Assembly (NCBI RefSeq): GCF_026011795.1
Contig: NZ_BRVS01000004.1
Span: 248,001-312,000 of the forward strand
Source of the DNA: Arthrobacter mangrovi
GTDB taxonomy: Bacteria > Actinomycetota > Actinomycetes > Actinomycetales > Micrococcaceae
DNA: 64,000 nt
Reading direction: 5' to 3'
Shown here: positions 44,516 through 55,015 of the stretch, piece by piece
Numbering within the stretch: position 1 is the first letter of the stretch
How the letters are laid out: every line of letters starts with the position of its first letter
Translations under genes and position numbers: made by a program
The notes under the pieces: generated by a model
What the model was told of the DNA's origin: nothing
Database searches by the model: none
The model's input: the letters and a program-made list of their open reading frames with translations, nothing else

Positions 44516-46189
44516 ATGCCTGCTTCCCGTCCCCATAGCACAGCCCGCGCCAGCGCCATTATGGCCGCCGGCACCATGGTCTCCCGCGTGCTCGGCTTCG
44601 TCCGCACGTCGCTGCTCGCCGTCGCCATCGGCGCGAACACGACCATGGGCGACATCTTCGAAAAAGCCAACACCATTCCGAACATCATCTACCTGCTGCT
44701 CGCAGGCGGCGTCTTTAATGTGGTGCTGGTGCCGCAGATCATTAAGGCCAGCAACAATAACGACGGCGGTGCGGACTATGTCTCGCGCCTGCTGTCCCTC
44801 ACGGTGCTGGTTTTGGGAGGCATCGCCCTCGCGGCGACGGCGCTGGCCGGGCCCATCATTTCGACGCTGACCAAGGGCTGGACCCAGCCGATGCTGGAAC
44901 TGGGCACGATCTTCGCACTCTGGTGCCTGCCGCAGATCTTCTTCTACGGCCTGTATGCCGTCCTCGGCCAGGTGCTCAACGCCCACGGACGCTTCGGCTG
45001 GTACATGTGGGCCCCGGTGGTCAACAACGTCGTCGCCATCTCTGTCCTGGTGCTGTACATCTTCCTCTTCGGCACGTATACCCCAGAGGGTGACCATCCG
45101 GAGGCCTGGACGTCGCCGCAGACCCTGGTGCTGGCAGGCGGGACCACTCTCGGGATCGTGCTGCAAAGCCTGGTCCTGCTGTGGCCGCTGAGCCGGCTGG
45201 GCCTTGGCCTGAAGCTGAAGTTCGGCTGGCGCGGAATCGGGCTGCGGCAGGCAGGCAAAGTTGCCGGCTGGACGCTGGGCACCATGATCATCGGCAACTC
45301 CGCCTACCTCCTCTACGGCACCATCGCTTCCGCGGCCACCGCCGGCCGGCAGGAACTGGCCAACGGCGGAGCCGGCGTTGCCGGTGAATACGCGCTGAAC
45401 ACCGGCACCCTGATCGCGATGCTGCCGCACTCCGTCTTCGTGCTCTCGCTGGCCACTGTCCTGTTCAACCAGCTCTCGCGCTCCCAGGCGACGGGCGACC
45501 TGGATGCGGTACGCGGGACCATCAACTCCGGCCTGCGCACCATCGGAGTGGCCACCATGTTCGGCGCCGCGGTACTAGTGGTCCTGGCCGGCCCGCTGGC
45601 CAGGCTCTTTGCCGGTTCCGGTCCGACGGCGGAGGCCTCGGCGGGCGCAATGGGCCAGATCGTTGCGGTACTGGGCGCCGCCATGCCCTTCATGAGCATC
45701 TACTTCTTCCTCAGCCGCGTCTTCTACGCCGAGGAAGACGCGAAGACGCCGCTGATCATGCAGTCGATCCTCTCCGGCAGCTGCGCCGTCATCGCGATCG
45801 TCCTGGGCCGGCTGCTGCCCTCCACCCAGATTGTCTTCGCGCTGGCCGTCCTGTTCGCGGTCTTCCACCTGTTCTCCGCCGCCCTCGCGCACTTCTTCGC
45901 CGTCCGCCGCCTCGGGGACTACGGCACCGCCGGCGTCGCTGAAAGCTATATCCGCCTTGGCTACGCGGCACTCGGGGCTGCCGCCGCCGGCGCGGCCGCC
46001 CTGTGGCTGCTCGGCGGATACCAGTCCGGCGGCTTCGCCATGGGGAGCATCGTCAGCGCCGTCATCAGCCTCGCCATCTGCGGCACGGTCATGGCCGCCG
46101 CCTACCTGCTGCTGCTCAAGCTGCTGCGTGTCTCCGAGCTGGACGAGTTCCTGGCCCCGATTCTCGCGCGGCTGCCGGGACGCGCCTGA
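44516..46189 (+). CDS. murJ: Lipid II flippase MurJ
   Basis: A 557-residue polytopic protein with about 14 transmembrane helices, the MurJ/MviN family that moves lipid II across the membrane for wall synthesis. The opening IMAAGTMVSRVLGFVRTSLLA, ANTIPNIIYLLLAGGVFNVVLVPQI and YAVLGQVLNAHGRFGWYMWAPVVNN are diagnostic. Unlike the mycobacterial protein it stops after the membrane part; a kinase-like domain is encoded separately just downstream. Confidence 0.95.
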   Translation: MPASRPHSTARASAIMAAGTMVSRVLGFVRTSLLAVAIGANTTMGDIFEKANTIPNIIYLLLAGGVFNVVLVPQIIKASNNNDGGADYVSRLLSLTVLVLGGIALAATALAGPIISTLTKGWTQPMLELGTIFALWCLPQIFFYGLYAVLGQVLNAHGRFGWYMWAPVVNNVVAISVLVLYIFLFGTYTPEGDHPEAWTSPQTLVLAGGTTLGIVLQSLVLLWPLSRLGLGLKLKFGWRGIGLRQAGKVAGWTLGTMIIGNSAYLLYGTIASAATAGRQELANGGAGVAGEYALNTGTLIAMLPHSVFVLSLATVLFNQLSRSQATGDLDAVRGTINSGLRTIGVATMFGAAVLVVLAGPLARLFAGSGPTAEASAGAMGQIVAVLGAAMPFMSIYFFLSRVFYAEEDAKTPLIMQSILSGSCAVIAIVLGRLLPSTQIVFALAVLFAVFHLFSAALAHFFAVRRLGDYGTAGVAESYIRLGYAALGAAAAGAAALWLLGGYQSGGFAMGSIVSAVISLAICGTVMAAAYLLLLKLLRVSELDEFLAPILARLPGRA

Positions 46190-46284
46190 ATGCGCCCCGT
46201 CCCCCGAGTACCACCCGGTAGCATGGAAACAAAGTACCTACTCATCGGCGCCAGCCTGCCGACTACCCGCCTGGAGGAACACCC

Positions 46285-47925
46285 GTGCCACTACCAGTAG
46301 ATGTGGGGACCTTGCTTGGAGGCCGCTACAAGGTTACCGGCCAAGTTCTCGCATCCGCCGAACAGGACCTGGTGCTCAACGGCATCGACCAGGTGCTGAA
46401 CCGGCCGGTAAGCATCCTGGTGGCCGCCCCGGAGAACGCCAGCCAGGCGGCCATGAGCGCGCGGGAAATCGCCACGGGTGAGCGGGCCGGCAACGTCCAG
46501 GTGCTGGATCTTGGCATCACGGACGGCTACACGTACCTCATCACCAACCAGGCCGAGGCAGCTGACCTGCTGGATCTCGTCATCCAGCAGGACGCCCCCT
46601 ACGTCGAACCCTTCTTCACCGAGACCCTCGGTTCGGAAATCTTCGGCCACGCCCGTACCTACGAGCCGGAGACCTACGAGGATGAGGACTACTACGACGA
46701 AGAGGAAGAGGACGAGCCCCGCACCAGCCTGCGGGAGCGCCTGAACCGGCTGGAGCTGCCCAAGCTGGGCCGGGGCAACACTGACGACGGCGGCGGCAAG
46801 CCGTTGTTCGGACGTCGCCCGGGTGCCGGCGCGGCTGCCGGAGCCGGCGTTGCCGGAGCTGCTGCGGCGGCGGCCTCCGCTGCAGGACAGGGCCGGGCGG
46901 ACACCGGGCAGTTCGACCGTGTGGAGACCGGTTGGCAGGACCATGCGGAGACCGGACGCCATGAACCCGTTGCCTCGTCACGGCAGACCGTCGCGCCGCC
47001 GCCTCCTGCTTCCCCTCCGCACATCCCTGCGGATGCCGACGCCCCTGCAACGGCGCCCGTCGGCCGGCAGACCACCGAGCGTCCCAAAGTCAGTCTCTGG
47101 CAGGACCAGGAAGACCATGCCCCCGCTGCCGGGCCTGCCCTCCCCGCTGCACGCCGCGGCGGGGATGATCACGGCCGCGCCGCCTCCGCGTTCCCCGCGG
47201 GTTCCGGCGGCGGTCCGACGCAGCCGGATGACTATGACTACGATTACGACGACGACGAGCGCAACCGCCCGCGGACCTCGCGTCTGCTGGTCGGCGGGCT
47301 CCTCGCCGTGCTCCTCATCGTCGCCGTCGTCATCGCCGTGAATCAGCTCAACCTGTTCCGCGGCGGCCCTGTAGCCGGGGACACCCAGGAGACGAACAAC
47401 TCCGCTCCGGCGACCGAAGCCCAGGGCGGCAAGGAGACCAGTGCCCCCGCGGAGGAAGCCGTCGAACCGGAAATTGCCGGACTGACCCGCCTCGTCCCGG
47501 ACATGCCGGCACTGGATGCCGAAAACGACGGCCGCCTGCCCCAGGCCATCGACGGGAACCCGGCAACCTACTGGACGAGCTTCCAATACCAGTCGGATGA
47601 CTTCGGCCGCTACGCATCGAACCTCGCGCTGGTCGTCGAACTGAAGGAATCCTCAAGCATCAGCTCCATCGAGCTGACCCAGCTCAGCGGCAGCGGCGGA
47701 AAGTTCTCCGTGATGCTCAATGACACGGCATCCCTTGAGGGCGCCACACCAGTTGCCCAAGGCAGTTTCACGGCCCAGAACACCACCATTCCGGTGCCTG
47801 AATCGGACGGCGCGGCTCCCAAGGCCCAGTACGTCATCATCGATTTCACCCAGTTGCCCCGCTTGGCCAACCCGCAGGGCGGGCCGCCCTTCGGCATCCG
47901 CATGGCGGAGATCGAAATCTCCTGA
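46285..47925 (+). CDS. Pseudokinase-like membrane protein with external discoidin-like domain
   Basis: A 546-residue protein starting at GTG 46285 behind GGAGGA. Residues ~1-110 resemble a degenerate serine/threonine kinase N-lobe ([26 protein letters not shown]) without a visible catalytic loop. Then comes an acidic run (~132-150), a long Ala/Pro/Asp-rich stretch, one transmembrane helix at ~333-352 and an external C-terminal domain (from ~385, [22 protein letters not shown]) like F5/8C or NPCBM carbohydrate-binding modules. In mycobacteria the kinase-like part is fused to MurJ and regulates wall synthesis; here it is a separate gene 95 bases after murJ. Confidence 0.75.
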   Translation: MPLPVDVGTLLGGRYKVTGQVLASAEQDLVLNGIDQVLNRPVSILVAAPENASQAAMSAREIATGERAGNVQVLDLGITDGYTYLITNQAEAADLLDLVIQQDAPYVEPFFTETLGSEIFGHARTYEPETYEDEDYYDEEEEDEPRTSLRERLNRLELPKLGRGNTDDGGGKPLFGRRPGAGAAAGAGVAGAAAAAASAAGQGRADTGQFDRVETGWQDHAETGRHEPVASSRQTVAPPPPASPPHIPADADAPATAPVGRQTTERPKVSLWQDQEDHAPAAGPALPAARRGGDDHGRAASAFPAGSGGGPTQPDDYDYDYDDDERNRPRTSRLLVGGLLAVLLIVAVVIAVNQLNLFRGGPVAGDTQETNNSAPATEAQGGKETSAPAEEAVEPEIAGLTRLVPDMPALDAENDGRLPQAIDGNPATYWTSFQYQSDDFGRYASNLALVVELKESSSISSIELTQLSGSGGKFSVMLNDTASLEGATPVAQGSFTAQNTTIPVPESDGAAPKAQYVIIDFTQLPRLANPQGGPPFGIRMAEIEIS

Positions 47926-48061
47926 CCCCGCAGGCAGCCGCTGCACCTGCATGATGGCGCGGAATAAGCTGGGCAGGCCGCTCGTTGTGAGGAGTGGCTG
48001 CCCGGGCCGCAATGCCAGGCCCCATCGCAACGTAAGCAGAACAGGAAGAGGTTCACACGCA

Positions 48062-49045
48062 GTGAGCACAGAAACCAACCAGTCCGTGCGCGACGTTATC
48101 ATCGTCGGCTCCGGTCCGGCCGGCTACACGGCCGCCGTGTACACCGCACGAGCCAATCTGAAGCCGCTGCTGATCGCCAGCTCCGTTGAAGCCGGCGGCG
48201 AGCTCATGAACACCACCGACGTCGAGAACTTCCCGGGCTTCCCCGGCGGTGTGATGGGCCCCGACCTGATGGACCAGTTCCAGAAGCAGGCCGAGCGCTT
48301 CGGCACCGAGATCCTCTTCGAAGACGTAACGTCCGTGGACCTCCAGGGCCCGGTCAAGCGCGTCACGATCGGGACCGGCGAGACGTTCGAGGCCAAGGCC
48401 GTCATCATCTCCACCGGCTCTGCCTACCGCGAGCTGGGCCTCGAGGACGAGAAGCGCCTCTCCGGCCACGGCGTCAGCTGGTGCGCGACCTGCGACGGCT
48501 TCTTCTTCAAGGGCCAGGACATCGCCGTCATCGGCGGCGGGGACTCCGCGATGGAGGAAGCCCTGTTCCTGACCAAGTTCGCCAACTCGGTCACCGTCGT
48601 CCACCGCCGCGACTCGCTGCGCGCGTCCAAGATCATGCAGGACCGCGCCCTCGCCCACGAGAAGATCAACTTCCGCTGGAACTCCGAGGTCGTGGGCATC
48701 GACGGCACGGACAAGGTCACCGCGCTCCGCCTGCGAGACACCACTGACGGCACGGAAAGCACGCTCGCGGTCACCGGTGCCTTCGTCGCTATCGGAAACG
48801 ACCCCCGTGTCGCCTTGGTCAAGGACCAGCTGGAGCTGACTCCTGAAGGCACCATCGCCGTCCAGGGCCGCTCGTCCAGGACCTCCATTCCCGGCGTTTT
48901 CGCCGCCGGTGACGTCATCGATCCGACCTACCGCCAGGCAATCACCGCCTCGGGCTCCGGCTGTGTGGCCGCGATCGACGTCGAACACTACCTTGCAGAG
49001 GTAAGCGACCTGCCCGAGCTGGTCACCGAGACTGCTGCGGTCTGA
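48062..49045 (+). CDS. trxB: Thioredoxin reductase
   Basis: A 327-residue low-molecular-weight flavoprotein that reduces thioredoxin with NADPH. FAD-binding [16 protein letters not shown], the redox pair in [12 protein letters not shown]-binding [13 protein letters not shown] and the C-terminal FAD motif [15 protein letters not shown] are all intact. GTG start at 48062 with AGGAAGAGG upstream; an earlier open frame does not match the family. It forms a pair with trxA. Confidence 0.97.
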   Translation: MSTETNQSVRDVIIVGSGPAGYTAAVYTARANLKPLLIASSVEAGGELMNTTDVENFPGFPGGVMGPDLMDQFQKQAERFGTEILFEDVTSVDLQGPVKRVTIGTGETFEAKAVIISTGSAYRELGLEDEKRLSGHGVSWCATCDGFFFKGQDIAVIGGGDSAMEEALFLTKFANSVTVVHRRDSLRASKIMQDRALAHEKINFRWNSEVVGIDGTDKVTALRLRDTTDGTESTLAVTGAFVAIGNDPRVALVKDQLELTPEGTIAVQGRSSRTSIPGVFAAGDVIDPTYRQAITASGSGCVAAIDVEHYLAEVSDLPELVTETAAV

Positions 49046-49072
49046 CACTCAACCCCGGAAAGAGAGATAGCC

Positions 49073-49399
49073 ATGAGCACTGCAAAAGACGTTACTGACG
49101 CCAGCTTTGACGCGGACGTCCTGAAGTCGGACAAGCCCGTCATCGTGGACTTCTGGGCTGAATGGTGCGGCCCCTGCCGCATGCTGACGCCGATCCTCGA
49201 CGACATCGCGAAGGAGCACGCAGGCAAGGTCGAGGTCGTCAAGCTTAATGTAGACGACAACCCGGCCACCGCAGCCCAGTACGGCATCACCTCCATCCCG
49301 GCCGTCTACGTCTTCAAGGACGGCCAGGTCGCGGCAACCTCCATCGGCGCTAAGCCGAAGCAGGTCATCGAGCAGGAATTCGCTGAGTTCCTCGGCTAA
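49073..49399 (+). CDS. trxA: Thioredoxin
   Basis: A 108-residue thioredoxin with the active site WCGPC in [14 protein letters not shown] and cis-Pro segment [19 protein letters not shown] precedes the ATG. It is 27 bases after trxB, which should reduce it, and five bases before the CwlM-like gene; the three-gene order equals trxB-trxC-cwlM in mycobacteria. Confidence 0.97.
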   Translation: MSTAKDVTDASFDADVLKSDKPVIVDFWAEWCGPCRMLTPILDDIAKEHAGKVEVVKLNVDDNPATAAQYGITSIPAVYVFKDGQVAATSIGAKPKQVIEQEFAEFLG

Positions 49400-49403
49400 T
49401 TGG

Positions 49404-50594
49404 ATGATGGAATCTGACGCTGCAGACCGCAGTCTGCGCCGTTCCGACAATAGCCCGCGCGTAGTAGCCCTCCGTGAGAGGCTGCTGCGCGCGGGCGTTT
49501 CCATGGCCCATCTGGCGCCGGATCAGGTTAACGACGCCGCCATCTTCGACGACCATGTCGACGCTGCCGTCCGGACTTTCCAGCAGGCGCGGGGCCTCAT
49601 GGTGGACGGAGTCGCCGGCCCGGAGACTCTGCGGGCTCTCTCGGAGGCACAGTTCAACCTAGGCGACCGCCAGCTTGCCTGGTTCCCAGGCGCAGACGTG
49701 ATCCGCGGAGACGACGTCGCCGAGCTGCAACGACAGCTGTCCTACCTGGGCTTCTACTACGGCCATATCGACGGCGAATTCGGCGAACGCTGCTACTTCG
49801 CCGTGCGTGAGCTCCAGATGAACCTTGGCCTGGAAGTAACGGGAGTCTGCGACGCGCCGCTGATCGGCGCCATGGCCCGCGTCAGCCGGACCATCAGCCC
49901 GAGCCAGGCCTTCTCCCTGCGGGACTACGAACACCTCCATCAGTCCTCGGCCGCACTGAAAGGCCGCGTCGTCTGCCTAGGAGTGGGGCAGGGGTCGGCG
50001 ACGGCCGAACATGCCATCGACAGGGCAAGCGGCAGGGCATTGTCCCAATGGTCCGTGGCATCGGACATCACGCACCGCATCGAAAGCATCCTGTCGGCAC
50101 TCGGCGCCGACGTGACCGTCATCGGGGACACGGCCGAGATGCCCCACGCAGAGCGCACGCGAAGAATCAAGGAATCTAACGCGAGCCTCAGCGTGACAAT
50201 CAACTGTGACTGGTTGGATCAACCGGCGGCTAACGGCATATCAGCCTTCTATTGGGGCAGGCCGGAAACCGGAGAGATCCGTTCTCCCATCGGGCACCGT
50301 GCAGCCGAGCTGGTCCTCAAAGAGGTCCTGGCACGAACGTCCATGACCGACCTTGGTATCCACGGCAGAAGCTGGGATATCTTGCGCATGACGTCCGTGC
50401 CGTCCATTGAACTGGATCTTGGCTACCTCAGCAGCCCTGTCGACAGCGAGCGGCTCGCCGACCCAGTCTTCCGCCAGGTCCTGGCGGATGCCGTAGTCAT
50501 TGCGATTCAGCGGCTCTACCTCTTGGAAGACGAGGATGAGCCGACCGGCACGCTCGCTCTCGACGACGTCCTACGCTTCAATCCCGGCCTCTGA
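49404..50594 (+). CDS. cwlM: CwlM-like peptidoglycan-binding protein with degenerate amidase domain
   Basis: A 396-residue protein with two peptidoglycan-binding domains (VDAAVRTFQQARGLMVDGVAG near residues 52-75; LGFYYGHIDGEFGERCYFAVRELQ near 115-140) and a C-terminal amidase_3 fold (187-375). The zinc/catalytic sites are changed: DPGHGG reads GVGQGS (Gln196 for His), SIHAN reads TINCD (Asn267 for His) and the last Glu is Asp338. Enzymatic activity is therefore unlikely. In mycobacteria the syntenic CwlM regulates MurA instead of cutting the wall, and a similar role is inferred. No signal peptide; cytoplasmic. The ATG at 49404 has no clear ribosome-binding site. Confidence 0.85.
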   Translation: MMESDAADRSLRRSDNSPRVVALRERLLRAGVSMAHLAPDQVNDAAIFDDHVDAAVRTFQQARGLMVDGVAGPETLRALSEAQFNLGDRQLAWFPGADVIRGDDVAELQRQLSYLGFYYGHIDGEFGERCYFAVRELQMNLGLEVTGVCDAPLIGAMARVSRTISPSQAFSLRDYEHLHQSSAALKGRVVCLGVGQGSATAEHAIDRASGRALSQWSVASDITHRIESILSALGADVTVIGDTAEMPHAERTRRIKESNASLSVTINCDWLDQPAANGISAFYWGRPETGEIRSPIGHRAAELVLKEVLARTSMTDLGIHGRSWDILRMTSVPSIELDLGYLSSPVDSERLADPVFRQVLADAVVIAIQRLYLLEDEDEPTGTLALDDVLRFNPGL

Positions 50595-50737
50595 GATCCT
50601 CCCTAGGGTAGTTGCGACTCACTCTGATGCACGCGCAGTCAGCTTCCGACATCGCCCCGAAGAAGTGACCATCCCGTAGGGGAAACTGCAGGCCGCTTGG
50701 AGGCTGCGAGGGCTGCTGGATCGCTTGCAGTTGCTCT

Positions 50738-50751
50738 GTTCCACGTGAAAC
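50738..50751 (+). other. parS site 1
   Basis: GTTCCACGTGAAAC, one base from the perfect palindrome, preceded by T. It lies 143 bases after the cwlM stop and is the outermost site. Confidence 0.9.
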
Positions 50752-51415
50752 GCTGATCGTTCAGCTGCACATGGCTCCGTAGTATCAGAATGCGGATGGC
50801 CTCTCTGGCGAGTGGAAGGCATCTTCTGACGGGAAATCCGCGGAATTCCCTTTGGTCCTTACAGGCACGGTCGCCTTCATGGACGCACTCGGTACGGCCC
50901 TTTGATACACCTACTTCCCGTTTACACATCGGGCTGTCTCGCAACTCCGCCTGCTTGGGTGCATCAGAGCCACGTCGTTGATCTGAGCAGAAACCGCTAT
51001 CTAGCTGCTTTTTGCTTGATCTACCCTTTATCAGTCCCGCTACACAAGCAGGGGTTTACTGGTCGAACGCAAAGTAGCGCCACAGCGGGACGCAACCAAA
51101 CAATGGTCCGCCTTCTGGAACGCGAACATATACGAGCGTGGGCAGCTTAAGATCAAGATCATGATCGCGACAGACAATGGGTCAGCCAGTTCATAGGACG
51201 CTTGAGCCCGGGAGACGCACTAGCGATGTCATCCCGCTATCGGCTTATCCGCCCAGACGTGTCAACTCCGAATCCCTGCCATATAGGCGCAAAAGTCCCG
51301 AAAGGAACAGCCCTGGAGGAGTCACGGTCAGCGCGAGAAGAGGAGCGGCCTGCGCGAATCAATGGCGCAGACCCACCGGGTTCGACAAAAACCTTTGGCT
51401 CTCGTCGATTCCGGC

Positions 51416-51429
51416 GTTTCACGTGGAAC
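51416..51429 (-). other. parS site 2
   Basis: GTTTCACGTGGAAC on the plus strand, i.e. the consensus variant GTTCCACGTGAAAC on the minus strand. Confidence 0.9.
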
Positions 51430-51848
51430 GCGCAAAATCACTCCACGTCCGCCCGTAGGATCGCATCAGGAACTAGCAAGCGAATGTCACCGACACCTTT
51501 TTGCTGTTTCTGCCGGGGGCTGCCCCTAGATAGGGCTTCCACAGACGCGTCTTAGCCTGTGGCGACGACGAAAGTCGCCCCATCAAACCCCTTCAGAGTA
51601 CGTCCGGCGCGCCCGCGAAAAGCTACCGTGATTTGTCACTGCCGGCTACTCATCGAAGTGGCGAAAGGCCATCGCACTGATAACGGCGCGTGACCCGAAG
51701 GAGAGGGGTCTACTGGACCAGATATCGGTCAGCGGTACACGTACAGCATGCCCGGGTTCTCGGAGCCTGTTCGGTCAGGCCATGAAAAACTCGGGCTCAG
51801 CGGACTGCGAACAAGCGATCCATAAGGGCAGCACGGTCCCGTGGTCCA

Positions 51849-51862
51849 GTTCCACGTGAAAC
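51849..51862 (+). other. parS site 3
   Basis: GTTCCACGTGAAAC, exact copy of the local consensus. Confidence 0.9.
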
Positions 51863-52319
51863 CACCGCGCCAGAGAAGCCGGCATAGGCGGAAGGCATCG
51901 TAGGCGTGAGCGGACTGCCGGCGATCAGCTCGACCCAATTCCGTCAGCAGTGACCGGTCGGAAGCGACGCCGCAACTTTAGCTGCCCGAGCTAGGTCAGT
52001 GAAGCATCCGCCAGGGTACATGCTCGGCTTGCTAAGAGGACCGTAGTGCCGTCGTGCGTTCCAGTGGGCTTCGAACGTGCATATCACAGACGATTGCGTA
52101 CGTGCGAGTGATTTCCCTGCGCCTATTCACCATCGGATCGAAAATCGGTCTGCCACTGCGTGTATCTATCGGGCGAAGAAGCAAAACATGAGTATCGTCC
52201 TTCACCCGCGCCAGGACGATCTATCGCCCGTCCGTTTCGGTGGAGCAGAAGCGGTCTGCACGAGGAAGACCTCGCACTGACTAGTCCCGGACCCATCCTT
52301 CTTGAACGCAAGGCGGCCC

Positions 52320-52333
52320 GTTCCACGTGCAAC
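52320..52333 (+). other. parS site 4 (one-base variant)
   Basis: GTTCCACGTGCAAC, differing from the local consensus at position 11 (C for A); probably a weaker site. Confidence 0.75.
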
Positions 52334-52595
52334 TTGGAGGCGCCCACGCTGGGACCATGAACGGGTGCGACCGGAACCCCTGCAACAGGTCACTTGGCGC
52401 GCGCCGTCCAGAGCATGCGTCGCACAGAGCTCAGGCCGCTTAAAGAGCGGATGGTCCGACGGTTGCCCGCCAGCCGGAGCTTTTGGACGCTCGTCCGTTG
52501 TGCACATCCACGGAGCTGTCGAACTCTGCACCCGCAGCGGGCCACTCCGCTCGCGGGCAGTCGTGCTGACTACGCGCCTCAAAGTTTTAGTGGCT

Positions 52596-52609
52596 GTTCC
52601 ACGTGAAAC
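52596..52609 (+). other. parS site 5
   Basis: GTTCCACGTGAAAC, exact consensus, flanked by T on both sides. Confidence 0.9.
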
Positions 52610-53496
52610 TTTGCACCTGCATGGCATACAGCTACGGCACACAAGGCCACGACGAAGCCAGCGTCGTCATTTACATATTCGTAGCCCGATTCTCGCGGCG
52701 GAAGATCGTGAGTAGGCCGGCCCGACTGATCATGATCCATGCGCCCAGTTGTGCATAAAACGATGCACCTATTCGCCGGGAGCGCTCTGGCACCGTCCGA
52801 GTCCCGGTAGGGGCACGACGACGAGTGTTGTAGGAACATGGATGAGTCCTGACGCCATGGACCAACCACCACAGCTTAAGCGAGCACTCCCTAGAAGCCG
52901 AAGGTTCCTTGACTCTTGACACGGGATCGGCCCGACTTAGCCATGTCGATCGGACATTACTTCGGATGATTCGGTCGCCATGCCGTGCCGCCTAGTCCCA
53001 TCGGGTCAAAGCTCTTCGACTGGCCAGTGCCGAGTGAAATGGCCATGGTCAGGTGAAGGCTCAGCAACTCTCCGGCTCAAGGAGTAGATCCTGCCGGTGA
53101 CGGAGCTGCTAACCAAGCTCTGTGCCCTTGCGACCGCGACAACTCAGGGAGAGGGCGAAAGTGCTGTGTAACGAAACTAGGTGGCAATGCACCGGATATG
53201 CGATTTGCAGCATAGTCGGACTCGGAATGACCTGGGTGTGCGCACCGATCATGGCTGAGCAGACCCACTCCCGGATCCACCAACACTAAGAACCCTCTCC
53301 GGCGTGATGCGATGCTGAGCCTATCTGGCGTGGTCTGCCCATGATATCGACCAGTCTTTCTGAGTTCAGCTAGGTCGCACTCGATCAGCAGCCTGCCTAC
53401 AAACCCAACCACCGGGGACGGCTAGTGGCCGAGATCGGATCGGCGGCGGTCGATGCTCACGTTTGTGCTCCACTTGAGCCTGGGATTGTTGGTGCG

Positions 53497-53510
53497 GATT
53501 CACGTGAAAC
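53497..53510 (+). other. parS site 6 (variant)
   Basis: GATTCACGTGAAAC: right half perfect, left half with one change from GTTTCACGTGAAAC. A 10-of-14 match (AAACGACGTGCAAC, 53507-53520) overlaps its right edge. Confidence 0.75.
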
Positions 53511-54001
53511 GACGTGCAACTTTGTTCACTATCGCTGGCGGACGACAGCATCGCTGCTGAGAGGCCCGCGGCGACGGTGTTCCCGACTCGCAGGTTTGAT
53601 AGCTGAGAAATACAATTGCTGTGACTACTCAGTGCCGAGCCCACGCCGTACATCAAGCTGCTGGCGACCCAGCGGGTAGGTCGAGAATGGGGTTGCATTC
53701 GACTTCGAAGCCTGAGGCGTCGGCAAGCATCTACCAGAACTACACCTGGGGCGGCTAGCATCTGCAGTAAAGGAGTTCGGGACGCGGGTCCGTCCCGAAC
53801 ACTACACCTAAGCCCTGCCAGAGACGATTACACCCCCGCACCACTTCGGGCACTGACCACCGCATGAATGCAGTGCAGGTTTCCAGCCTGACCTAGCAGA
53901 GTCATGAATAGCAGACAGCCGTAGTAGTTACATGCCAGGCGCACCTGCTTCTCGTCGCCCTTCCGCTCCGTGACGCAACTACACAGGGCCTCGGCGGCGT
54001 C

Positions 54002-54015
54002 GTTTCACGTGGAAC
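54002..54015 (-). other. parS site 7
   Basis: GTTTCACGTGGAAC on the plus strand, the consensus variant in minus orientation. Confidence 0.9.
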
Positions 54016-54287
54016 CAGCTGGTAAGCCCGCAATGAGCGTCCAATGAACCAACGTCGAGGTCTGCGAGTGCCACTGGACATGGGCCAAGCTGCTGGGTTC
54101 GCGTCTGCTACGCAGGTGAGCCAGTTGAAAAAGCCTGGCTGATCGAAACTTGACCAAATCGGCCACAGCTCGGACGTCGACATCCATCAGACCTGGCAAG
54201 GGCACAGCACCGGAATAACCCACTCGCACGCAACCGGAAAAATCAGTATCGTCGAGACACCTAGGCGACCGATATGCTCCCACAGGC

Positions 54288-54301
54288 GTTTCACGTGGAA
54301 C
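54288..54301 (-). other. parS site 8
   Basis: GTTTCACGTGGAAC on the plus strand, the consensus in minus orientation, 286 bases after site 7. Confidence 0.9.
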
Positions 54302-54704
54302 GGTGACAAGACCCAACGCGGTCTTACGTCCAGGTGACACTCGACCTCGACTACTGAAGAGTTGAGCCGGAGCCATGGCCCCGAAACTCCTGGCGCCTCA
54401 CCTAGCTACGGATAGACGATATGAAGATCCAGCTGCGTGAAGTCAGCTCTTTGACTCCCGCAGCGCAATAGGAGCCGTTCCCCAGATGATCCGCTCCTGG
54501 AGGCCGTCTATATAGCTGGGCCAATAGGGAGTGGCGTCAGGATCGGCACACGCCGTGGGCTAATGAATAGCGACGACGCTTCGCTCTTCTCCATTTGGAG
54601 CCATCAATCTGACCTGCACCCGCGGACAGTGGGGAGTTTCAGTAAAACCGTCCCCACTAAATTGACGAGGCAATTGACCCTTCCGGGGGAACTGAGACGT
54701 CATC

Positions 54705-54718
54705 GTTTTACGTGAAAC
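54705..54718 (+). other. parS site 9 (variant)
   Basis: GTTTTACGTGAAAC: one base of the central CACGTG is changed (T for C), so affinity may be reduced. Confidence 0.7.
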
Positions 54719-54836
54719 ACCATCACTCTTCGAAGGGAGGATAGACATGCATTGGAAAGCGCGGCACTGAATTCGATCAACGCAACGACGGCGTGATCAT
54801 GTAGTACTTCGGGAGCTTCAGTTGCTCCTAACGCTG

Positions 54837-54850
54837 GCTTCACGTGGACG
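54837..54850. other. Weak parS-like site
   Basis: GCTTCACGTGGACG, 11 of 14 matches to GTTTCACGTGGAAC with the central core intact. Likely a decayed or low-affinity copy. Confidence 0.4.
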
Positions 54851-55001
54851 CGGGCGTGCGTCGCCTCGATCACCCATGGTCCGAAAGGTCTGTACCGCAG
54901 CGGCCCTAGGCATGGGTTGGCCGTCGTGGGGGTGGGAACCCCTCGCTCCAAGACCAGTGATTCGGCCGGCCCGGGCTTGGATGAAGAATTATCCCGAGTT
55001 G

Positions 55002-55015
55002 GTTCCACGTGAAAC
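55002..55015 (+). other. parS site 10
   Basis: GTTCCACGTGAAAC, exact consensus, nearest of the intergenic sites to parB (138 bases from its stop codon). Confidence 0.9.

Noticed and set aside
51370-51400. A tRNA-like T-arm segment (GGGTTCGACAA) in the parS block.
   Set aside because: No acceptor stem or anticodon arm can be formed around it; chance similarity.
50738-55015. A CRISPR-like or dispersed repeat array.
   Set aside because: The repeats are 14-base palindromes at irregular 132-901 base distances with unrelated spacers, next to parB; they match the known parS pattern.
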